NCBI RefSeq assembly: GCF_030384665.1
Contig: NC_083676.1
Coordinates: forward strand, 186,001-250,000
Origin: Lodderomyces elongisporus
Taxonomy: Eukaryota > Ascomycota > Pichiomycetes > Serinales > Debaryomycetaceae
Reading direction: 5' to 3'
Length of the DNA stretch: 64,000 nucleotides
The notes below the pieces were generated by a model. The model was not told where the DNA came from. It saw only the letters and a list, made by a program, of their open reading frames with translations, and did not search any database. The position numbers and the translations under genes are program-made. Below, piece after piece: positions 9,569-19,060 of this stretch (the stretch's first letter is position 1; each line of letters starts with the position of its first letter).

Positions 9569-10780
9569 TTACATAGCTTTCGCAATATCCCTTAGATTGG
9601 CAAGAGCCTTCCCATCACTTGATTCCTTTGCAACACCACCTGTTGTAGTTTCTTCTTCCATAATTATATCTGAGTCTATATCCATATCCAGTCCCACATC
9701 GTTTTGCAATACTAGTCTTTTGGCAGTACTACCTGTGGTATTAGCGTCGATACCATGGCGACTACCACTACCACTACCATAACTCTTCTCGCCATTTCCA
9801 GCACCAGCACCAGCACCAGCACCAGCAACGTTAGTAGTAGTAGTAGTAGTAGTAGTGGTAGTGTTAATTAGTCCATCCACCAAGTTCAATCGCTGCATTA
9901 TTCGCCTACTTCGATTCTCAATAAACTTATCTCTTGAACTGGGCCGCATCACAATTTTCTGTTTCGTTACATCATCGTCTAGTCGTTTGCTCAAGTTGGC
10001 CACACTATCAATTGTTTCATTCAATTCGTTTTGCAAAACAGCCAACGTTTGTTCAATAGGCTGTAGACTATTGTATAATTCTCTTAATGGTGCTGCTTTC
10101 TCATACGCTAGCCTCTCCTTCTCTAGTATTTCATTTTCAAAATCTTTCTCAGTTTCTTTTTCCCCCTCGCTCAATTCACTTTGCTTATCATCAATCTTTT
10201 TATCAACCACCAGATCAGAAAGCTTCCACTGTTGGTTTGTTAGAGTTGTTAGTGGTAGTAAATTTTTCTTGATATATTTCAAGTTCTCAATGATCTTCTC
10301 GGCTTTAATCATTTGCAATTTAATTACTTTTCTCGTTAATAATTCTTCCTCGATCCTGGCATAGATATTCACTATCTGCTGATCATATTCCCATTTGACA
10401 ATATGCGAATTCTTGACATTGGTGAAATCCACATTCTCAAGATGCTTGAGTCTAATCCATCCACCTTGAACCAAATCTGGCGGTATAGAGAATATATTTC
10501 GCAAGCAGTATAGCTCGTACTTATCAAAACTAACATCAATGTTATTCTGCAAAAGCAATTCAAGCTTTGATGTACCCTTGTAAATATCGTCTTTACTAAT
10601 ACTTTGAGGAATCTTGTTTTCCGAATGGAGATCCAAGAGGAATTTCTCAAATGCTTCGATCCCTTTAATAGTGATACTATTCATGGCGTTAATGACCTCA
10701 TCAATGACTTTGAGCGGTGCATAGCCCAAATGTTCTGTAATTAGTGCAGTTATTCGTGGATCCTGGTAGGTAGAAGTCAT
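9569..10780 (-). CDS. MTW1: kinetochore MIND complex subunit Mtw1 (Mis12)
   Basis: Mis12/Mtw1 subunit of the MIND complex, which links centromeric chromatin to the microtubule-binding kinetochore layer. The family N-terminus ALITEHLGYAPLKVIDEVIN (residues 11-30) and the segments KLELLLQNNIDVSFDKYELYCLRNIFSIP and coiled-coil-like EKIIENLKYIKKNL match yeast Mtw1. It has 403 residues against about 289. The excess is a C-terminal low-complexity part with a ten-Thr run and an alternating Ala/Gly stretch (about residues 303-330), plus acidic sequence. The start is the first ATG. The frame is open eight codons further upstream but only to a TTG. It is divergent from the small complex I subunit gene. 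Confidence 0.88.
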   Translation of the reverse strand: MTSTYQDPRITALITEHLGYAPLKVIDEVINAMNSITIKGIEAFEKFLLDLHSENKIPQSISKDDIYKGTSKLELLLQNNIDVSFDKYELYCLRNIFSIPPDLVQGGWIRLKHLENVDFTNVKNSHIVKWEYDQQIVNIYARIEEELLTRKVIKLQMIKAEKIIENLKYIKKNLLPLTTLTNQQWKLSDLVVDKKIDDKQSELSEGEKETEKDFENEILEKERLAYEKAAPLRELYNSLQPIEQTLAVLQNELNETIDSVANLSKRLDDDVTKQKIVMRPSSRDKFIENRSRRIMQRLNLVDGLINTTTTTTTTTTNVAGAGAGAGAGNGEKSYGSGSGSRHGIDANTTGSTAKRLVLQNDVGLDMDIDSDIIMEEETTTGGVAKESSDGKALANLRDIAKAM

Positions 10781-11288
10781 TGGTATTTTCAATGTGCTTA
10801 TCAATTAATTTCTCTATCTTTGATAAGTTGCAGGTTCTAACGGTTGATATACATTGGAATGGATCACGTCCCTAGATTTGTCTACAACAATGTTTACATT
10901 TTATAATCAATGTCGCAAAGTGTACTATATAAAAATTCACTAAATTCACGACACTAACGACAAAAAGTATTCTCCAAAATCCACTTTGTAAGATATATTT
11001 GTTTTTTCCTCTCTCTCTCTCTCTCCCTCTTTTTTTTTTTTTTTTTTTTTTTTCTCTTTCTTTTCATTCCCTTTGTTTCATCATCAATAATCTCTATTCG
11101 CACCCTCACCAATCAATCAAATAGAAATTCGAATTACACTGCGGAACGAATTATAACTTTGGATACCCTTTACAATTGCAAAGCGCATCTTTCAACAACA
11201 CAGCAACCACCACTATAGAAGAATCAACCATTCTGATCTTTTCACATTTAGCTACACAGACACAGACACAAATACAGACACATAGATA
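10781..11288. promoter_or_regulatory. divergent promoter MTW1 / complex I subunit
   Basis: About 510 bp between divergent genes. It contains a CT-repeat (about 11009-11030) running into a long T-tract (11031-11053), and TATA-like ACTATATAAAA at 10923-10933. The leader before the plus-strand gene is CA-rich. Confidence 0.45.
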
Positions 11289-11531
11289 ATGGCAGGAACA
11301 CTTCATCCAGATAGAGAATTGCAACGTTTCAACACAGCCAAGGAGAAAATTGGTCAATACTTTCGTTTTAAGCCAAGATCTGCATTCTTTGCAATTCTTA
11401 CAATGGGAATAATTCCAGTGGGACTTACGATGGTTGCATACAACTACGAAGGTGTTGTATCGAGGAGGCAGGTTTTTAGAACACAACCAGTATTGGAGAA
11501 CAGTTATGTACCTAGAGACAAGGATTTGTAA
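11289..11531 (+). CDS. probable NADH dehydrogenase (complex I) B15/NDUFB4-type subunit
   Basis: An 80-residue protein with a basic N-terminal half, one membrane segment (about residues 32-50, AFFAILTMGIIPVGLTMVAY) and a charged C-terminal tail. The pattern of an aromatic YFRF-KPR motif just before the single membrane helix, a central Pro, then AYNYEG and RR/R residues matches fungal B15 (NDUFB4-like) accessory subunits of mitochondrial complex I. CUG-clade yeasts keep complex I, unlike S. cerevisiae. The ATG starts the frame directly after a CA-rich leader. The family call rests on motif resemblance only. The alternative is another small single-span mitochondrial inner-membrane protein. Confidence 0.65.
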   Translation: MAGTLHPDRELQRFNTAKEKIGQYFRFKPRSAFFAILTMGIIPVGLTMVAYNYEGVVSRRQVFRTQPVLENSYVPRDKDL

Positions 11532-12224
11532 TGGAGAGTGAATAAAATGGCCAGTAAAGTGTTAGTTTATATAAGAAGAGCTAGACTTTAATAAAGATAT
11601 TCTACTTTTGCTTTTTGCTTTTTGCTTTTTGCTTTATTGTTTTTATTGCTTTATTGTTTCTTGTTGGTTTCTTCTTTCCTCTTTTCGTTTATGAAAGTGA
11701 ATCGTATTAAATTTACCCAAGCTAGCAATTCACTTGCACTCTCAAAAACAAATATCGTGGTATTGCTATATTCTTTGGTAAATTGCGAATCAAATTTGTT
11801 GCCCACAAGCATTGACTTTTATATGTGATAACCAGGTACTAGAAATAAAGTCTTTTTTTTATTAATCATCAACGCTTTTTCAAAACTTAAATTAAAGTAG
11901 TACAATTTGATAGTATAAACGACAAACAACACAATTAAATACTCAAAGAAACCGAAAAACAACAACAAACCAAAAAAAAAATTAAAGAAAAAAACAACAT
12001 CCACCCAACCTTATATAATCAAGAACTAAAACTAAAATATTTCTTAAAAAAAAAAACTTTCCAAAAAACCTCAATCAATGACCAGCATATCCTGCACCCA
12101 TTTTTTCCTAGTAGTTTCTCATCGAAATTCTTTCACTTACTTTTCATTACCTACCACTACTCCTTCTTCATCTTCTTTCTTTTCCATCGTCTTCTTCTTC
12201 TTCTTCTTCCTCTTCTTCCATAAT
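11532..12224. other. convergent intergenic region
   Basis: About 690 bp between two convergent stops. It contains four TTTTTGC-type repeats (11608-11634), T-rich and A-rich stretches, and a TTC microsatellite (about 12192-12219). No gene is seen. Confidence 0.5.
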
Positions 12225-14603
12225 TCATTTTTTTAAATCAACTTGAAATTCAACTAAGCTCGATTTTAAATTATATGAAGGTCCAGAACTTTTTTCAGCT
12301 TTTCCAACTCGATCCTTGTCCTTCTTATTCTTCCTTTCGTCAAAAAAAAGCGGTTCTCTACCACTCTCATTTCTTCCTCCTCCTGTTTTCTTTGCAAAAA
12401 AAGTATCATTTTTGCTCTTGCAATTGCCACCGTCATCACTTTTTACTTGGTCACGTACTTGGCCACGTGCTTGGCCATTTCCAACTTTTTTTTCTTTTTC
12501 CTTTTCATCCAGATAAATCGATTCCACATTTTCATAAACAAAAGAATAATGATTACTCAAAGCAAAAACAGGCATCCTTTTTATCATTTCTAAATGTGCA
12601 GCCGTGGCAGATGAAGATGATGATGAGGATGTCGACTTTGCTGAAGTTCCTCCTGTTCCTCCAGTCCCACCCGGTGCTGTTGCACCTGAAGATGAAGATG
12701 ATGAATTACCAGTGCTGATTCCCGACAGTTTTCTCAGTTGCAGCGATAATGAAGATTTGATTTTTGCATTTTGGTTTTCTGTCCACTGTAACTTTGAATT
12801 AACAATGAATGTTGGGGTATTGGAAATGTTAGCATGGGAGGACAAAGAGGAGGAAGAAGAAGAAGTATATGATTTTTTTCTTTTGGAAGTTGTATTTGTA
12901 GATGGAACAACTGTAGTAGCATGAGCAACGCTAACAGGTACCGAAGACAATGATTTGCCTGTTGCAACTCCCGAGTTTGTTATTGTTCCCAATTTTTCTG
13001 GGGTTTCCGGATTTACTTTACTCGTTGGTTCCATTGTCTGTTGGCTACTATTCACCAGTTGAGTTTCTTTTGCATCATAGAATACTTCTTGTTTCTTTGA
13101 GTTTACGGAACTTGTCGACACATTTGAATTCAGGCCAGGGTACAGATCAAAAATGTCAGAATTCAATAGCTCCTCAGCAGTAATGCTATTCTCGTGAGTC
13201 TGATATGCTGAGAAATCGTCTTCAAACGATGATCTAGGACTTTGCATTTCAATCGTTGTGGGCGAGTCACCATGTTTGGAGCTCGGCACTAAAAGTTCCT
13301 GATTGTGGAGCACTTCTTCTTCAGGAACAGATGCTTTCTGACTATGTTTTCGCAAAGACAAGGTAGATTTTGCCTTTTTCAACTGACTTAGAGGCTTTGC
13401 AATCGATTTACGTTTTGGTTGTGAAGATTGCGAGGGTAGTGAAATATTTGATGATTCTGTTGATACACCAGAATTAGATATTATCATAGAATGTGGTTGA
13501 TCTATAAGCATCTGCGACTCATCCACGTGATGGACAAAGTTGTATTGCAAAGGTAAATTCAGTTCTGATTGTGATTTCAAGCGCTTTTGTTCATATAATT
13601 CTTTTTTGTAGTTTTCAAACTTCTGTTGCTGAACCAGTTGCTGCACTTGCTGCTGCTGCTGCTGCTGCTTCTGTTGTTGTTGTTGTAAAAGTTGATATGA
13701 TTGTAATTGTGATTGTGTTTGTAAGGAGTCATTATTCAACAAAGTATCACTGTTTCGTTGCAGGACAGGCACAACCTCGGAAATTGGGTCTTCCGGTACA
13801 AATGGTATTGGATCATCATTGAAACCATTACTGACGGTATTACTGGTGTTACTCACTCCAAGTCCGATGGTGGGACTGGTAAAGTCCATCATCATGTTAG
13901 ACATAGAGGCAAAATGTGCTTGTGAAGGAGGCGTAAACTGTGGAGATGAGTGATTGAATGTATGGGCAGATTTGGGCGTAGTCAACATCATCTTATTGGT
14001 ATCGTTCAAAATATTGTATGAGACAGTCTGTGTATTCCAGCCGGTTGGCGTGACAGGCGTGAAATGGTTTGCTAAATTTACTTGACTTGATGAATTATTT
14101 GCAAAAGTTGCAGATTGCGGCACTGCAGGTGTGTTGTAGTTGGAAAAGTTTGAGCCGCCCATAGGATGAGACATTATTGGACTTGACGTCATCTTTGGAG
14201 TCTGTAAATATGGTGGTTGCGGTTTAATTGCTTGTCCTGTACTTGATACAGCTCCTTTTATAGCATGTGATGTTGGCTCTTGAAAAAAGTCTAGGAGTTC
14301 ACTAGGAGGAAATGCTGACGAGGATAATTGTTGTTGTTGTGGTTGCTGTAGTTGTTGTGGTTGTTGTAGTTGTAGTTGTTGCTGCAGGTGCTGTTGTTGG
14401 TGCAGCAGCAAAAGCATCGATGATTCATTTAGTGAGTAATCATTTATCGCATAATCATTGATTGAAAAATCATCTGGATTGAATGTAAACTGATGCGATT
14501 GACTGCCACGTTGATTGGTGTTGGATGCAAATGATGGTGTTTGGTGGAATACAGGCGACGTATCCGCTAGATTTCGAGTCAACTGGTCAAAGTCTATATT
14601 CAT
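12225..14603 (-). CDS. Gln/Ser-rich protein, probable transcription regulator, unrecognised
   Basis: A 792-residue, largely disordered protein. The N-terminus has FNPDDFSINDYAINDYSLNE, followed by a Gln-rich stretch, many Ser/Thr/Pro segments and LLDFFQEP. A basic patch, KRKSIAKPLSQLKKAKSTLSLRK, lies near residues 400-425, and an acidic/hydrophobic patch, ITAEELLNSDIFDLYPGL, lies near 480. A second Gln run (about 310-325) and two poly-Ser tracts follow. The C-terminus is highly charged. No zinc finger, zinc cluster, bZIP, homeodomain or kinase motif is visible. Composition and a nuclear-localisation-like basic patch suggest a transcriptional co-regulator, but this is inference. The 2.3 kb upstream region is typical of tightly regulated regulators. 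The ATG start is unambiguous. Confidence 0.75.
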   Translation of the reverse strand: MNIDFDQLTRNLADTSPVFHQTPSFASNTNQRGSQSHQFTFNPDDFSINDYAINDYSLNESSMLLLLHQQQHLQQQLQLQQPQQLQQPQQQQLSSSAFPPSELLDFFQEPTSHAIKGAVSSTGQAIKPQPPYLQTPKMTSSPIMSHPMGGSNFSNYNTPAVPQSATFANNSSSQVNLANHFTPVTPTGWNTQTVSYNILNDTNKMMLTTPKSAHTFNHSSPQFTPPSQAHFASMSNMMMDFTSPTIGLGVSNTSNTVSNGFNDDPIPFVPEDPISEVVPVLQRNSDTLLNNDSLQTQSQLQSYQLLQQQQQKQQQQQQQVQQLVQQQKFENYKKELYEQKRLKSQSELNLPLQYNFVHHVDESQMLIDQPHSMIISNSGVSTESSNISLPSQSSQPKRKSIAKPLSQLKKAKSTLSLRKHSQKASVPEEEVLHNQELLVPSSKHGDSPTTIEMQSPRSSFEDDFSAYQTHENSITAEELLNSDIFDLYPGLNSNVSTSSVNSKKQEVFYDAKETQLVNSSQQTMEPTSKVNPETPEKLGTITNSGVATGKSLSSVPVSVAHATTVVPSTNTTSKRKKSYTSSSSSSLSSHANISNTPTFIVNSKLQWTENQNAKIKSSLSLQLRKLSGISTGNSSSSSSGATAPGGTGGTGGTSAKSTSSSSSSSATAAHLEMIKRMPVFALSNHYSFVYENVESIYLDEKEKEKKVGNGQARGQVRDQVKSDDGGNCKSKNDTFFAKKTGGGRNESGREPLFFDERKNKKDKDRVGKAEKSSGPSYNLKSSLVEFQVDLKK

Positions 14604-14827
14604 TATGAAAACGGGTTCAACAATCTTTACTAATTTAGTACTTTACAAAACTAAAGCGAGTGACGAATGTATTGTAACTAGCGAGCGTATTTTGCGATAG
14701 TATCAAGCTCTTGATGAACAGCAAATGATGAAAACTACCACGAGTGGTTTTGCAAATGGTTGTCAAAAAAAAATCCTCTGACCGTTGTCTCTCTCAACAA
14801 ATGATAGAAATAAGGAAAATAAAAGAG

Positions 14828-14862
14828 GTGTGTGTGTGTGTGTGTCTGTGTGTGTGTGCGTG
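14828..14862. repeat. GT dinucleotide microsatellite
   Basis: Nearly pure (GT)n of about 35 bp with one C interruption, 225 bp upstream of the Gln/Ser-rich gene start. Confidence 0.9.
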
Positions 14863-15807
14863 ATTAAAAAGTGAAGGGCACGAGAGTTGAGCGATAGTCT
14901 TTGTGGTTGTGTGATGTTGAATACCAGCCCAAAATTCAAATTAAAAAGTCTATAGCTAAGGGTGAGTGTAGCTCTGAATGTGTGGATTTGTTCAGCCTTT
15001 TGGAAAGGAAAAGGAAAAAGAAAAATACACAAAAAAATAAACAAAAAAAGTATAGAAATATGTGTGATTAAGCGATAGATTTGGCTGGTACAGCCCACGA
15101 TAGACTGTTGAAACTTAAACTCTGGATGTGTATATACACTTTGTAAGTGCTATTGCGGATGTTGTGCCTTCAACTGCTAATTAGGTGGTCGTTTCGATAT
15201 ATATTTATGAATATGATGATAATAGCGATAGCGATAATCTCGAGGGTTTTTCGAGCGAGCGAGGAAGGGAGCGAGAGGGGGGTTAGTGAAGGGATCTCAG
15301 GTTAATTTTTTTACTTTTAATTGCCTAAGTTGATCAAAATAAAACTTACACAGAAATGAAACTTTGTAAGATATACACGACTACAATAGACATTTCAGAA
15401 TTCTTTTTTTTTTCTCTCTCTCTCTCTCTCTACCGAAATCCTGCGATTCCGCAAAGTGTACAAAGAATCAACTTGATAATAAAAAGCCACATGTGGGAGA
15501 TTTTGTTTTAGTAAGCCAGCGCAAAAACAAATAAAGGAAGTGCTTTGGACAGTGAAAAGAAAAATGATGGAAAGGTAAGCAGTGACAACGCCAGTGGCTA
15601 ATGCTGTTGTTTTGAAAAGTGTTTTGATTTTTTTTTTCTATTTTATCTTATTTTATTTTCTCTTCTAGTTAATGTATTGGAAACTCAGCAATAATGCTTT
15701 TGTTTAACTTCTGGGAAAACTTGTTGAAAAAAAAAAACGCTACAAATTAAAATTGAGGAAAGAAGAAGTTCTTTTTGGTATAGTTTAAGTCAACAGAGAG
15801 AGAGAGG

Positions 15808-15845
15808 GAGACATAGAGGGAACAGAGAGACATAGAGGGAACAGA
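15808..15845. repeat. two tandem 19-bp units
   Basis: The unit GAGACATAGAGGGAACAGA occurs twice head to tail, preceded by a GA repeat. Confidence 0.9.
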
Positions 15846-16912
15846 AAGAAAACAATAATAGTAACCAGCTTACAGATATAAAAATGTTAAAATTAACATT
15901 AACACTTTTAATATCAGTAGTCTAAGTAGAAAGGACTTCTCTCTTTCTCTTTTATTGGCAATATTTCGCCAGAGTGATTCTTGCAAATTTTATCTGATGT
16001 TTTCTCTCATACTTTGCGCTGGTTAATCATCAATGTGCTTTTGCAACTTTGAGGTCGTGTCTTGCACAAGTGTTTTCAATAATCTTTTGAGTAGTTGTAA
16101 CCAGCTGAAAACATTGTTTACCAATAAGTGCAAGATTCTATGAGGCATTAATAGGGAATAGTCGTCAATTTCACAAGAAAAGTACTTAATGAGCTATGAA
16201 CTTACTTCTACGGCTTTTCCAATTATTTAGCAGATTGTATTTAAGCAAGTTATTTTTTTTTTTTTTTTTTGCAAAGCGTTGATTTGGTAAAAAAGAGCAT
16301 AATTCTGAAGAAACAATACAATGAGCTTTGTGGTTAATCTTATCTTAGCGGGTAGCCACCTCCATCCTTGTTGTTTCCTCCACCTTCAAAACTGTTCCTC
16401 CTCCTCCTCCTCTGCCCCCTCCAAAATTACATTGAAAGATGAAAAATAAAATAAATATACAAAAAAAAAGAAGATATAATTCCGCGCTTATCACTCGATT
16501 CAGCAGGTTGAGAAAAAAATTAAATTACAGAAACGGAATCTTTTTTCCTCTTTTTCCTCTTTTTCCACATTTTCCCACATTTTCTACGTTTTCTTCATTT
16601 TTATTTATCTTTGGTATTTTGATGTGATAAGAAAAGAATTAAACTCTCCCCCACCCACCCATCAACACACACACTCTCTATATTTTTTCCCGCTAACCAA
16701 CACTTATTGTCAACAACATAGAGTTTTATAACGATCGAAATGATACATTTATATATGATAGCAAATGGATGAAATTTTTCTGAATAGCTTTTAAATAATT
16801 TTTTTTATAATTTTTTTTTATTTCTTTTCTTGCTGCTTATTTGGTCCTCTTCTTATTTCACCATTGATTAATACCACATCAGATTTCGAATCAATAATCA
16901 TTTAGTTTTACA

Positions 16913-18214
16913 ATGAACTTTAGCTCAATCAAGATCCAGAAGGGAAGATTGATCAACACGATTCACGAGACTGCCAAGTTTGGTGCTCATGGTGTTTGGG
17001 GCACAGAGTCTCCAACGCAAACTGGAGTGTGTCGTTTGGCTTTGACGGATTTGGATAAACAAGTGCGCGATTGGTTTGTTCAGGAAACTACCAGTCTAGG
17101 ATGTTCTATTAAAGTTGACCAAGTTGGTAACATCTTTGCTACTTTTCCTGGTCAAAATGAAGGCTTACCTACTGCAATTGGCTCACATTTGGATACACAG
17201 CCCACTGGTGGGAGGTATGATGGTATACTTGGAGTATTAAGTGGCCTTGAAGTATTGAGAACTTTAAAGGAAAACAATATTGTTCCCAAGTATCCCATCA
17301 CACTCATTAACTGGACTAATGAGGAAGGTGCAAGGCTCCCCATGAGCATGGTGGCAAGCGGAGTGTGGGCTGAGAAAGTTTCATTGGAAACGTGTTTAAA
17401 CTTGGATTCATTAGAAGAAACTCCCAAGAAATTTGGCGATGAACTCAAAAGGATAGGATATGCTGGTGAAACTTTGGCATCGTACAAGCAAAACCCAATT
17501 GCAGCACATTTTGAACTCCACATTGAGCAAGGTCCGATTTTGGAAAACGAAAACAAAAAGATTGGGGTTGTTGTTGGGGGCCAAGCATTTGAATGGAATT
17601 TGATTACAGTAAAAGGAAGATCATCTCATTCAGGTACAACACCAATGAACACAAGGTCTGATGCCATGCTAACCGCATCAAAGATAATTACAATGGCAAT
17701 CGAGACAGCTGAAAAGTATGGAGGTTTGGGCACTGTCGGAACTTTAAATTTACAACCCGCATCGGTCAATGTTATACCAAATGAAGTCTCTTTTTCCTTA
17801 GACGTAAGACATGTCGAAGATGATGCTCTTGAAAGTATCATGAACGAGATCAAAACCAAAGCTAAAGAAATAGCTGAGCAAAATATTGGATCAAAGTTTG
17901 CAAAGCCATTAACCGTTAACTTTGAAAATATTACAACATCAAAGGCTATCAAATTCAATTCGAAAAACATTGAAACTGTGAAACGAGCTGCTTTGCTGCT
18001 TTTTAAAGAAGACGAAGTAAGAGAAATTGTTAGTGGAGCAGGCCATGATTCTTGCTTTACTAGTACGAGAGTACCTACTTCGATGATATTCATTCCATCA
18101 AAAGATGGTCTCTCTCACACTCCAGAGGAGTATAGCACTCCTGAGGAAGTACACAATGGATTTGAAGTATTGTTGCGTACAGTTTTGTTGTATGACGAAC
18201 AAAGGACAGAATGA
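16913..18214 (+). CDS. M20-family N-carbamoyl-amino-acid amidohydrolase (beta-alanine-synthase-like)
   Basis: Zinc-dependent amidase of the M20 family that includes yeast beta-alanine synthase (Pyd3), bacterial N-carbamoyl-L-amino-acid hydrolase and allantoate amidohydrolase. It would hydrolyse an N-carbamoyl or ureido compound to amine, CO2 and ammonia. Metal-site residues are all visible: GSHLDT (His92), RYDG (Asp103), NEEGAR (Glu137/Glu138), ELHIEQG (His203) and GLSHTPEE (His402). The dimerisation-domain motif GRSSHSGTTPM is also present. Its 433 residues are normal for the family, and no targeting signal is obvious. It starts a group of three co-directional genes with two MFS transporters. 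The exact substrate cannot be read from sequence. CUG-clade yeasts carry several homologues, so I give no symbol. Confidence 0.88.
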   Translation: MNFSSIKIQKGRLINTIHETAKFGAHGVWGTESPTQTGVCRLALTDLDKQVRDWFVQETTSLGCSIKVDQVGNIFATFPGQNEGLPTAIGSHLDTQPTGGRYDGILGVLSGLEVLRTLKENNIVPKYPITLINWTNEEGARLPMSMVASGVWAEKVSLETCLNLDSLEETPKKFGDELKRIGYAGETLASYKQNPIAAHFELHIEQGPILENENKKIGVVVGGQAFEWNLITVKGRSSHSGTTPMNTRSDAMLTASKIITMAIETAEKYGGLGTVGTLNLQPASVNVIPNEVSFSLDVRHVEDDALESIMNEIKTKAKEIAEQNIGSKFAKPLTVNFENITTSKAIKFNSKNIETVKRAALLLFKEDEVREIVSGAGHDSCFTSTRVPTSMIFIPSKDGLSHTPEEYSTPEEVHNGFEVLLRTVLLYDEQRTE

Positions 18215-18336
18215 ACACATTTAGTGTTTGACAGATAGGACGAACAGAAGAATCAAAAAAAAATAAAAACCTGCATTTTTTTCACTATCTCGTAGCACAT
18301 TCTTAATTGTAGCGGAGATAAGTAGACTTTACCCAA

Positions 18337-18354
18337 TACGGAGTTATTTCCGTA
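18337..18354. promoter_or_regulatory. inverted repeat TACGGA-N6-TCCGTA
   Basis: A perfect 6-bp inverted repeat around a 6-bp spacer, with CGG and CCG triplets separated by 8 bp. This is the form expected of a Zn2Cys6 activator dimer site. It lies 123 bp after the hydrolase stop. Confidence 0.55.
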
Positions 18355-18435
18355 CCACTCTGCTATATTTGCTTTTCTTTTTTTTTTTTTTTCCTCTAGT
18401 TTTGTTTTCGCACTAATTATGACTCAAAGAACATA

Positions 18436-18450
18436 ACGGAACGAATCCGT
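18436..18450. promoter_or_regulatory. inverted repeat ACGGA-N5-TCCGT
   Basis: A perfect 5-bp inverted repeat with CGG and CCG separated by 7 bp. It is the same half site as at 18337. Confidence 0.55.
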
Positions 18451-18459
18451 ACCTTTAAT

Positions 18460-18472
18460 CGGACCAGATCCG
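18460..18472. promoter_or_regulatory. inverted repeat CGGA-N5-TCCG
   Basis: A second CGG-N7-CCG element with the same spacing as the site at 18436, about 23 bp centre to centre from it (roughly two helical turns). Confidence 0.55.
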
Positions 18473-18913
18473 TTACTTATGTCAAGGGGTTGATGAAAGT
18501 AAAGTTGTTTATTTCTTCTATCAATAACTTATCACCAGGATTAATTAATAATGGACAATTTTTCCTATTTTCTTTTTCTTTTTTTGATGGTTGAATCTAC
18601 GTTAGTCGAAAACTTTGAAATGGACGATTTTATTTGCGGAACTTGAAAAAGTTTAAGACGAAACATTACCTTTCTCTTTCAACTTGGTATGAGTGTATTA
18701 GTTGTCAATTCCGTTCATTTTGTTTTCTAAATATATATGCGGCATTAAATTTTGGTATGTGTAAATATTTTTTTCTTTTTTTTCGTTTTTCTATTGTTTA
18801 TAATTCCATGTCCCTCATATTGGTTATCACCCTCAGATTAGTCAAATACCTTAGAGCAAAAATTTTTTTTATCAGAACTTAAGCCATGGAAAGCAATCAA
18901 TATGCCCTATGAT

Positions 18914-18967
18914 CTCTTTTCATTTTCTCTTAATTCTCTTTTCATTTTCTCTTAATTCTCTTTTCAT
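18914..18967. repeat. 22-bp tandem repeat (about 2.5 copies)
   Basis: The unit CTCTTTTCATTTTCTCTTAATT is repeated twice exactly (18914-18935, 18936-18957) and then partly, in the pyrimidine-rich leader region of the first MFS gene. Confidence 0.85.
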
Positions 18968-19060
18968 TCTCTTTTTTTTTTACCTTCTTTTCCTTACTTA
19001 TTTCCCATGTTCTGATTTAATGTAGACAATCTTGAGCCCACAAAGCACCGAATTCCAAAA

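Larger units (their letters stand above)
14604..16912. promoter_or_regulatory. 2.3 kb divergent upstream region
   Basis: Region between the Gln/Ser-rich gene (-) and the M20 hydrolase (+). It contains a GT repeat (14828-14862), a CT repeat (15414-15431), a tandem 19-bp repeat (15808-15845), a T-tract (16253-16270) and GATAGC repeats near 15222-15236. The GA-rich block near 15250-15290 has multiple GCGAG units. No convincing gene was found. Confidence 0.4.
18215..19060. promoter_or_regulatory. intergenic/promoter region of first MFS gene
   Basis: About 850 bp between the hydrolase stop and the first MFS start. It holds three CGGA-N5/6-TCCG inverted repeats (listed separately), several single CGGA/TCCG half sites, a T-run near 18378-18392 and 22-bp tandem repeats close to the start. 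Confidence 0.6.
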
